Assembly: GCA_913048115.1 (NCBI GenBank)
Contig: CAJWVI010000002.1
Coordinates: 1-50,094 of the forward strand
Direction of reading: 5' to 3'
DNA: 50,094 bases
Origin: an uncultured Flavobacteriaceae bacterium
GTDB lineage: Bacteria > Bacteroidota > Bacteroidia > Flavobacteriales > Flavobacteriaceae
A model generated the notes under the pieces. The model made no database searches. It was not told where the DNA came from and saw only the letters and a program-made list of their open reading frames with translations. Positions 43,889-50,094 of this stretch are shown here, one piece after another. Within the stretch, counting starts at the first letter, position 1, and every line of letters begins with the position of its first letter. Both the position numbers and the translations under genes were made by a program.

Positions 43889-45601
43889 ATGCAGCAGATA
43901 GATTGGTATATCCTTATAGGAACGTTATTGTTTATTGTATTATATGGCACCTACAAATCACGTGGCAGTCAAAATGTTACAGATTATTTAAAAGGAGGTA
44001 GCAACTCTAGATGGTGGACTATTGGCCTTAGTGTTATGGCCACACAGGCTAGTGCTATTACATTTCTTTCTACACCAGGACAAGCATTTCATAGCGGGAT
44101 GGGCTTTGTACAATTCTATTTTGGATTGCCCATTGCAATGGTTATAATATGCCTGGTTTTTATTCCTATTTATCATAGACTCAAAGTATTTACTGCCTAT
44201 GAGTATCTGGAAACTCGGTTTGATCTTAAAACAAGAACCTTAACCGCAATCCTGTTTTTAATACAGCGAGGTTTGGCAGCGGGTATCACCATCTTTGCCC
44301 CTGCTATTATTTTATCTGCAGTATTGGGTTGGAATTTGGTATTGCTAAATGTTATTATTGGGGTATTGGTTATTATCTATACGGTAAGTGGCGGTACAAA
44401 AGCAGTAAGTGTAACCCAAAAGCAACAAATGGGAATCATCTTTGCAGGAATGTTTTTAGCCTTTTTGTTGATTTTAAATTACCTACCCCTAGACATTACA
44501 TTTACCAAGGCGATGGAAATTGCAGGTGCTAGCGGAAAGATGGAAATTTTGGATTTCTCATTTGATTTTGACAACAAATACACTTTTTGGAGCGGAATCA
44601 TTGGAGGTACTTTTTTAGCGCTCTCTTACTTTGGTACAGACCAAAGCCAGGTACAACGTTATTTAAGTGGTAAATCAATGAAAGAGATGCAAATGGGTTT
44701 AATTTTTAATGGCCTCTTGAAAATTCCTATGCAGTTCTTTATCCTTCTTGTAGGGGTTATGGTTTTTGTCTTTTACCAATTTAACAGCTCTCCATTACAT
44801 TTTAACCCAAGTGCCGTAAATGAGGTCATGAATTCTCAATATGCAGAAGATTATCGTGCACTTCAATTTAAAAAAAACACTTTGGAGGTAGCGATCAAAG
44901 AACAACAGTTAGATTATGCTGTACTTAGTGGTGAGAGTGAAAAAGCAACTGCACTTTTGGCTATTAAAAACTTACAGACACAAGAAACAGTTCTAAGGTC
45001 AAGATCTAAAGATCTCATAAAAAAAGCAAATCCAGACGCAGAGACAAATGATAAAGATTATGTGTTCATACACTTTATATTAAACAACCTCCCGCGAGGT
45101 TTGATTGGTTTACTCTTAGCTGTTATTTTAAGTGCAGCAATGTCTTCAACAGCCTCAGAACTTAATGCATTAGGCTCTACAACCACTATTGACCTATATA
45201 AGCGTAATAACCAAGGTAGAAGTGACAAACACTACCTAAAGGCCTCTAAAGGCTTTACAATGTTATGGGGTATACTAGCGATCTTGGTAGCTTGTGTGGC
45301 GAACTTATTTGAAAATTTAATAGAGTTGGTAAATATTATAGGTTCTATTTTCTACGGAAATGTTTTAGGGATCTTCTTGTTGGCATTTTTCTTTACCTAC
45401 GTTAAGAGTAAAGCCGTATTTATTGCAGCCATCATCACCCAAGGCCTTGTTGTATATATCTGGTGGATTGACCTTATGCCTTATTTATGGTTAAATCTAG
45501 TAGGGTCTGCATTGGTTATTGCAATTGCCTTTATTTTACAATGGGTGCTAAAAAACGAGAATAATACATCTGAGCCTCTTGGAGAGATAGAAAAACAGTA
45601 A
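43889..45601 (+). CDS. SSS-family sodium/solute symporter
   Basis: A 570-residue polytopic inner-membrane protein with about 13 transmembrane helices. Family features include the early GGSNSRWWTIGLSVMATQASAITFLSTPGQAF, IYTVSGGTKAVSVT, and LGSTTTIDLYKR near the end. It imports a solute with sodium ions; the pairing with a glycan deacetylase suggests a sugar or amino sugar, by inference. A hydrophilic insertion (about 310-395, FNPSAVNEVMN to KANPDAETNDKD) contains a long charged helical segment. It begins directly at the stop codon of the 41-residue peptide. Confidence 0.92.
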   Translation: MQQIDWYILIGTLLFIVLYGTYKSRGSQNVTDYLKGGSNSRWWTIGLSVMATQASAITFLSTPGQAFHSGMGFVQFYFGLPIAMVIICLVFIPIYHRLKVFTAYEYLETRFDLKTRTLTAILFLIQRGLAAGITIFAPAIILSAVLGWNLVLLNVIIGVLVIIYTVSGGTKAVSVTQKQQMGIIFAGMFLAFLLILNYLPLDITFTKAMEIAGASGKMEILDFSFDFDNKYTFWSGIIGGTFLALSYFGTDQSQVQRYLSGKSMKEMQMGLIFNGLLKIPMQFFILLVGVMVFVFYQFNSSPLHFNPSAVNEVMNSQYAEDYRALQFKKNTLEVAIKEQQLDYAVLSGESEKATALLAIKNLQTQETVLRSRSKDLIKKANPDAETNDKDYVFIHFILNNLPRGLIGLLLAVILSAAMSSTASELNALGSTTTIDLYKRNNQGRSDKHYLKASKGFTMLWGILAILVACVANLFENLIELVNIIGSIFYGNVLGIFLLAFFFTYVKSKAVFIAAIITQGLVVYIWWIDLMPYLWLNLVGSALVIAIAFILQWVLKNENNTSEPLGEIEKQ

Positions 45602-45630
45602 GAGTGCCCTAATAAAATACATGTTAAATA

Positions 45631-45671
45631 AAAATTCCTCTCAAGCACTATAAGGTTGAGAGAAATTTTTT
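45631..45671 (+). terminator. Terminator after the symporter gene
   Basis: CTCTCAA (45638-45644) pairs with TTGAGAG (45656-45662), extended by AATT/AATT, and a T-run follows. On the minus strand it may also serve the DUF2911 gene. Confidence 0.7.
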
Positions 45672-45685
45672 ATGTGAATACTAAA

Positions 45686-46528
45686 TTAATTAGCGCCCCA
45701 CTCTTTCAAAGACTTTTTGTTTAATGCAACATAATCCATATTCCCTGCTGCTTGTGCTTGAACCATAGAAGCTTTAGCTGCTTTAATTGCACCTTTGGTA
45801 TCACCTGATTTTGCATAAATTAAAGACTGTTGTCTCTTGTACCAATAAGCTTTGCCATTTAAAGTTACGGCTGTGTCAATCCAGGTTTTTGCTTGGTCGA
45901 TGTCTTTACCCGTTTCTAGATAATACACAGCTGCACTGTAATAATCACCTCCGCTTGGAGCTCCCATCACTTTATCAATACTAGCAGACACTTTTTCATC
46001 AGTCATTACTTTAAACCCAACGGTTACATATGTTTTATCCCAAATAATTTCAAGGTTTGCCCCGTCATTTTTAAGATTATTTATAGACATGGTAAAAGTT
46101 TCAACACTAGAGGGCATGGCATATGTTTTTGCCACAACTTTAGCTGCTACTTTACTATCATCCCAGGCTTCTGGAGTACCCCAGTTTTGGGTATCTGTAT
46201 AAAAGTAAACCTCCCAGTTTGCTGCACCTGGTTTTGTGAAAATTGCATAGGTCCCAGCTTTTACTGCTGTATCACCAATGATGACATCATCACCAAAGGT
46301 AATGATAGAGTTTTGGTTTGCACCGGTACGCCACATAGCATCAAAAGGAACTAAATCACCAAAAATAGCACGTCCTTTTACAGAAGGTCTTGAGTATACT
46401 AATGTAACATCTGTTAACCCAACCATCTGTTCAAGGGTTTGCAATGGACTTGGCGCGGGTGTTTTTATTTGAGCATTAACTGCTAGTGTCATCATGAACA
46501 TTGCAGTATATAAAATTACTTTTTTCAT
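45686..46528 (-). CDS. DUF2911 exported protein
   Basis: A 280-residue protein with a signal peptide (1-19, ending AVNAQ). The DUF2911 signature is clear: VTLVYSRPSVKGRAIFGDLVPFDAMWRTGANQN, FGDDVIIGDTAVKAGTYAIFTKP and WGTPEAWDDSKVAAKV. The C-terminus (from about 190) has a TPR-like repeat (SAAVYYLETGKDIDQAKTWIDTAV). The family is common in Bacteroidota; its function is unknown. It is divergent from the aquaporin gene. Confidence 0.93.
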   Translation of the reverse strand: MKKVILYTAMFMMTLAVNAQIKTPAPSPLQTLEQMVGLTDVTLVYSRPSVKGRAIFGDLVPFDAMWRTGANQNSIITFGDDVIIGDTAVKAGTYAIFTKPGAANWEVYFYTDTQNWGTPEAWDDSKVAAKVVAKTYAMPSSVETFTMSINNLKNDGANLEIIWDKTYVTVGFKVMTDEKVSASIDKVMGAPSGGDYYSAAVYYLETGKDIDQAKTWIDTAVTLNGKAYWYKRQQSLIYAKSGDTKGAIKAAKASMVQAQAAGNMDYVALNKKSLKEWGAN

Positions 46529-46625
46529 AGGGTATTGTTAAAGGTTCGTATTTCAGTAAAAATACAAAAAAACATGCTATACCTCTTTATTGATAAAAGC
46601 TTTAAAGACATTCCATTTTCTGTAG

Positions 46626-46633
46626 TACCTTTG
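46626..46633 (+). promoter_or_regulatory. -7 box of the aquaporin gene, next to the start codon
   Basis: TACCTTTG matches TAnnTTTG exactly and is 4 nt before ATG 46638. Transcription would start at or very near the ATG, so a leaderless mRNA is predicted. No -33 TTG at the ideal spacing was seen. Confidence 0.5.
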
Positions 46634-46637
46634 TAAT

Positions 46638-47303
46638 ATGACAAAACGTTTTATTTCAGAAACAATAGGAACCTTTGCACTTGTCTTTTGCGGCACTGGA
46701 GCTATGGTAATTAATGACTTCACAGATGGTACAGTAACACACGTAGGAGTTGCAATTACTTTTGGTCTTATTGTTATGGGTATGATCTATGCCTTTGGAG
46801 ATATTAGTGGCGCACACATGAATCCTGCAGTTACCATTGGTTTTGCCTATGCTAAAAAATTTCCATGGAAAGAAGTTCCGCTATATGTTTTAGCGCAGCT
46901 CATTGGCGCTTTTGTAGCAAGTGGCTTATTGTTATATTTATTTCCAGAGAGTCAAACCCTTGGAGCAACGCTCCCGCAACTCTCTGCACTGAAAGTGTTT
47001 ATTTTTGAAATTATACTTTCCTTTTTCTTGATGGTTGTAATTATAAATGTGTCTACGGGATCTAAAGAAATTGGCGTTGTAGCTGGTATAGCCATTGGTA
47101 GTGTTGTCTTGTTAGAGGCAATGTTTGCTGGCCCCATTACAGGTGCATCTATGAATCCTGCTCGCTCTATAGCCCCTGCAGTTGTTTCTGGAAATCTTGC
47201 AGATTTATGGATTTATATCTTTGCCCCTATTATAGGCTGTTTGCTTGCTGTGATGAGCTGTAAGCTGGTAAAAAATGAGCAATGCTGTGATGAAGATTGC
47301 TAA
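46638..47303 (+). CDS. Aquaporin (MIP family)
   Basis: A 221-residue membrane protein with six transmembrane helices and two half-helices. Both NPA motifs are present: SGAHMNPAVTIG and TGASMNPARSIAP. The first, ETIGTFALVFCGTGAMV, is the canonical aquaporin helix 1, which supports the start. It conducts water or small neutral solutes; a water-type channel (AqpZ-like) is more likely than a glycerol facilitator, but this was not tested against selectivity-filter residues. Odd: a C-terminal tail with four cysteines (EQCCDEDC). Confidence 0.95.
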   Translation: MTKRFISETIGTFALVFCGTGAMVINDFTDGTVTHVGVAITFGLIVMGMIYAFGDISGAHMNPAVTIGFAYAKKFPWKEVPLYVLAQLIGAFVASGLLLYLFPESQTLGATLPQLSALKVFIFEIILSFFLMVVIINVSTGSKEIGVVAGIAIGSVVLLEAMFAGPITGASMNPARSIAPAVVSGNLADLWIYIFAPIIGCLLAVMSCKLVKNEQCCDEDC

Positions 47304-47520
47304 GTACACCAAAATCCAGAAGTTTAATAATTTTCTCAAAATTGTGACGCTAGGTATAAAGAATATGCAGAATAACACTGTTCAATATTTTTGATAAAAC
47401 CTAAAACAAAATATTTTTGCAGTATCTTGCAAAGTATCATAGAAAGGACCCAACACCCTATTATAATGTAGGCTCCATTTTAGAAAAAAAATATTGAAAC
47501 CTTCGTTTTGACTATTATTT

Positions 47521-47982
47521 ATGAAAATATACACCTTACATTCTAAGCAAAAACTACCTATAAGCAAACAACGCGCTTGGGAGTTTTTATCAGACCCAAA
47601 TAATCTTAAAGTTATCACACCACAATACATGGGTTTTGTAATAAAATCTGGGGCAGACAGACCTATGTTTGCTGGGCAATTCATACAATATATTGTAACA
47701 CCATTATTTGGCATCAAAACAAGCTGGGTAACAGAAATTACTCAAGTTAAGGAAGGTGTTTATTTTGTAGATGAACAACGTTTTGGCCCTTATGCATTGT
47801 GGCATCACAAACATTTTATCAAAGAAATTCAGGGCGGTGTGGAGATGGAAGATATTATAGACTATAAAGTACCCCTGGGTTGGCTAGGACAGTTGGTGCA
47901 CCCAATTATAGTAAAGCCAAAACTCAATGAAATATTTGAATACAGAAAAAAGAAATTAACCGAACTTTTTGGAACGCTCTAA
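47521..47982 (+). CDS. SRPBCC-fold protein
   Basis: A 153-residue protein of the START/Bet v 1-like SRPBCC superfamily, with YTLHSKQKLPISKQRAWEFLSDPNNLKVITPQYMGF at the start, a central strand region (TSWVTEITQVKEGVYFVDEQRFGPYALWHHKHFIKE), then the closing long helix (VKPKLNEIFEYRKKKLTELF). It probably binds a hydrophobic ligand. Its place 24 bp before an SDR gene and next to a photolyase suggests a role in stress or pigment metabolism, which is inferred. Confidence 0.85.
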   Translation: MKIYTLHSKQKLPISKQRAWEFLSDPNNLKVITPQYMGFVIKSGADRPMFAGQFIQYIVTPLFGIKTSWVTEITQVKEGVYFVDEQRFGPYALWHHKHFIKEIQGGVEMEDIIDYKVPLGWLGQLVHPIIVKPKLNEIFEYRKKKLTELFGTL

Positions 47983-48006
47983 ATTGTTTACAAAACCTAA
48001 AATACT

Positions 48007-48699
48007 ATGAAAAATATACTCCTTATTGGTGGCTCTTATGGAATTGGCGCCGCAATAGCAGACCAACTCAAAGACAATCACAACGTTTTTGTTGCTTCAA
48101 GAACACAAGAGGATATTCCACAGGGTGTTACTCACATTACATTTGATGTACTAACAGATGATATCTCAACACTACCATTACCAGATCAAATAGATGGTTT
48201 GGTGTATTGTCCGGGTAGTATTAACCTAAAGCCTTTTAAGCGTATTAAACCTCAAACATTTCAAGAAGATCTAGAGCTTAACTTTATATCTTTAGTGAGG
48301 GTTTTACAAGGCTTACTACCTAAATTAATAGCTTCAAACCAAGCAAGCTTAGTGTTTTTTAGCACCGTTGCTGTAAAAATTGGAATGCCATTTCACACCA
48401 GCGTCTCTGCATCAAAAGGGGCTATTGAAGGATTTGCAAAGTCATTGGCGGCAGAGTATGCTCCAAAAATGAGAGTAAATGTTATTGCACCATCATTAAC
48501 AGACACTCCTTTGGCTGGACGTTTACTTTCTAGTGAAGATAAAAAAGAAAAGATGGGAGAATTACACCCCTTAAAAAGAATTGGTACTGTAGATGATATC
48601 GCAAATATTGCTTGTTTTTTACTTACAGATCAATCTAGTTGGATGACAGGTCAAGTACTTGGTGTGGATGGTGGAAAATCAACACTTCAAACACAATAA
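48007..48699 (+). CDS. Short-chain dehydrogenase/reductase-like protein lacking the catalytic Tyr
   Basis: A 230-residue SDR fold with the cofactor motif LIGGSYGIGAA (GxxxGxG, 8-14), the CPGS loop (near 68-71, counterpart of NNAG), Ser119 and Lys137 in VSASKGAIEGFAKSLAAE. The active-site Tyr, expected at 133, is Val (S132-V133-S134-A135-S136-K137). Classical reductase chemistry is therefore doubtful; cofactor binding or a different activity is possible. It is 24 bp after the SRPBCC gene and the photolyase follows directly (TTG start at 48701), suggesting one operon. Confidence 0.86.
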   Translation: MKNILLIGGSYGIGAAIADQLKDNHNVFVASRTQEDIPQGVTHITFDVLTDDISTLPLPDQIDGLVYCPGSINLKPFKRIKPQTFQEDLELNFISLVRVLQGLLPKLIASNQASLVFFSTVAVKIGMPFHTSVSASKGAIEGFAKSLAAEYAPKMRVNVIAPSLTDTPLAGRLLSSEDKKEKMGELHPLKRIGTVDDIANIACFLLTDQSSWMTGQVLGVDGGKSTLQTQ

Positions 48700-48700
48700 T

Positions 48701-50032
48701 TTGGCAGACACTGTAAATATATTTTGGTTTAGACGTGATTTACGTCTTGAAGATAATGTTGGATTTTCTAATGCACTACGTGGAAAACATCCTGTGGTAC
48801 CAATTTTTATTTTTGATACTGAAATTTTAGACAAATTATCACAGGATGATGCTAGAGTAACTTTTATTTACAACACCATTCAAGCATTAAGAACTACATT
48901 ACAAGAGCATGGAAGTAGTCTAGCTATATATTACGGCAAACCTATCGAGGTCTTTAAAAAAATCCAGGAAGAATATGCCTTACAAAATGTAATTACCAAC
49001 AGAGATTATGAGGTATATGGCCAACAAAGAGACCTTGCTATTAAAGATTACCTAGCAACAATTGCTCAAAGTAAAGAAAGTGATACTACTATTGGTTTTT
49101 ACGACTATAAAGACCATGTTGTTTTTGAAAAAGATACTATTGTAAAAGATGACGGTACTCCTTATGTGGTTTACACTCCTTTTAAAAATAAATGGAAAAG
49201 TGCCTTTCTGCCAGAAAAACATTTAAAAGACTATCAAACAAGTCCTTATTTTGGAAACCTGTATCAAGACACCTCGATGCCAACACTAACATTGGAACAA
49301 ATGAATTTTGTTCCATCGAGTATTAAGGTTCCAAAACACAGAACATCTCCTGCGCTTATACAAAACTACGAAGACACTCGTAATTTCCCGGCCATAGATG
49401 GAACCTCTCATCTAGGACCCCATTTACGCTTTGGTACAGTAAGTGTTAGAACCATGATGAGAAAAGCAATCTCAGAAAAAAATGAAATATTTTGGAGTGA
49501 GCTTATTTGGAGGGAGTTTTTTATGCAAATATTTTGGCATTTCCCAAACACACAAGAAAAAGCTTTTAGACCAAAGTATGACCGTATTGAATGGCGTAAT
49601 AATGAAGAGGAGTTTGAACATTGGAAAAATGGAACTACAGGCTACGCGATGGTTGATGCTGGAATACGTGAACTAAACAAAACAGGCCACATGCATAATA
49701 GAGTACGCATGCTTGTTGCTAGTTTTTTATGCAAGCACCTTTTAATTGACTGGCGCTGGGGCGAGACTTACTTTGCTTCTAAGCTGCTGGATTATGAAAG
49801 ATCCAGCAATGTCGGTAATTGGCAATGGGCGGCAGGTAGCGGCGTTGATGCAGCTCCTTATTTTAGGATTTTCAACCCAATCACTCAGGCCGATAAATTT
49901 GACAAAGATAAAAAGTATATTAAAAAATGGGTGCCAGAGTATAATACAGAAAAGTACACTCCAATGATAGTTGACCACAAAGTAGCTCGTGAAAGATGCC
50001 TTGAAACCTACAAAAAAGGCATAAATGAGTAA
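48701..50032 (+). CDS. Cryptochrome/photolyase family protein
   Basis: Light-driven DNA repair flavoprotein, probably a class I CPD photolyase. The 443-residue protein has an N-terminal antenna domain (VNIFWFRRDLRLEDN) and a C-terminal FAD domain with TSHLGPHLRFGTVSVRT, LIWREFFMQIFWHFPN, HMHNRVRMLVASFLCKHLL, and YERSSNVGNWQWAAGSGVDAAPYFRIFNP. I place the start at TTG 48701, one base after the SDR stop, because the conserved part starts there; an in-frame ATG at 48659 would overlap the SDR and add 14 residues without family resemblance. The class is not certain from sequence by eye. Confidence 0.93.
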   Translation: MADTVNIFWFRRDLRLEDNVGFSNALRGKHPVVPIFIFDTEILDKLSQDDARVTFIYNTIQALRTTLQEHGSSLAIYYGKPIEVFKKIQEEYALQNVITNRDYEVYGQQRDLAIKDYLATIAQSKESDTTIGFYDYKDHVVFEKDTIVKDDGTPYVVYTPFKNKWKSAFLPEKHLKDYQTSPYFGNLYQDTSMPTLTLEQMNFVPSSIKVPKHRTSPALIQNYEDTRNFPAIDGTSHLGPHLRFGTVSVRTMMRKAISEKNEIFWSELIWREFFMQIFWHFPNTQEKAFRPKYDRIEWRNNEEEFEHWKNGTTGYAMVDAGIRELNKTGHMHNRVRMLVASFLCKHLLIDWRWGETYFASKLLDYERSSNVGNWQWAAGSGVDAAPYFRIFNPITQADKFDKDKKYIKKWVPEYNTEKYTPMIVDHKVARERCLETYKKGINE

Positions 50033-50062
50033 AAAAAAATAACAGCATGCTGTTTTTTTTTT
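50033..50062 (+). terminator. Terminator after the photolyase gene
   Basis: The palindrome AACAGCATGCTGTT (50041-50054) with a nine-A run on the left and a T-run on the right begins one base after the stop. Confidence 0.7.
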
Positions 50063-50094
50063 AAACACCTTGTGTGTAATCCTTATTTATATGA

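Noticed and set aside
47382-47717. Minus-strand ORF opposite the SRPBCC gene
   Set aside because: It is largely antisense to the convincing SRPBCC gene and its protein resembles no family.
1-50094. CRISPR array, prophage or transposon
   Set aside because: No regularly spaced repeats, integrase, transposase or phage structural genes were seen, and gene order and codon use look uniform.

Overview
The window looks like a chromosomal segment of a Bacteroidota organism, most likely an AT-rich Flavobacteriaceae member. The evidence is: start regions lacking clear Shine-Dalgarno sequences but preceded by the Bacteroidota -7 box TAnnTTTG (for example upstream of rpmH, marR, PIG-L and aquaporin genes); two secreted proteins with C-terminal type IX secretion (Por) sorting domains; a bacteroidetal two-domain GlmU-like enzyme; type B L31; DUF2911 and a DUF6175-like protein. 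No rRNA, tRNA, CRISPR array, phage or insertion sequence was seen. Genus cannot be assigned from what is visible.

Layout. 1-506 is gene-poor, with two terminators and possible decayed coding scraps. 507-11897 is mostly housekeeping on the minus strand: a cupredoxin-T9SS protein, carB, rpmH, an MltD-like transglycosylase, an alpha/beta hydrolase, mtaB, the GlmU-like enzyme and rpmE2, interrupted by plus-strand genes for a TPR-like membrane protein, a TlpA-like protein, a pirin and a small GNAT. 12212-13315 is a methyltransferase. 13545-17493 is a tight minus-strand operon of four exported proteins of unknown function; this is the best candidate for an undescribed system. 17824-23856 is a fatty-acid beta-oxidation operon, marR-fadN-fadA-fadE, divergent from the four-gene operon across a 330-bp region holding two palindromes.

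23897-36407 carries exported hydrolases (a T9SS endonuclease/exonuclease/phosphatase protein, a WD40-like propeller, M28, two M1 and one M20 peptidases) plus a YrdC/YciO-uvrD pair. 36454-41138 holds recG and pheT. 41258-45601 is a PIG-L deacetylase, an unannotated 41-aa membrane peptide and a sodium/solute symporter, the last two joined stop-to-start. 45686-47303 has a DUF2911 protein and an aquaporin. 47521-50032 is a SRPBCC-SDR-photolyase cluster in which the SDR lacks its catalytic tyrosine.

Working together: the fad genes form one complete beta-oxidation cycle under a probable self-regulating MarR. MtaB and the YciO/YrdC protein both relate to t6A-type tRNA modification. The four exported proteins probably form one envelope assembly: faint similarities suggest CsgG/FlgO-, LPP20/FlgP- and FlgT-C-like modules, although no flagellar gene is present in the window. 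Function assignments rest on motif recognition by eye; no database search was run.
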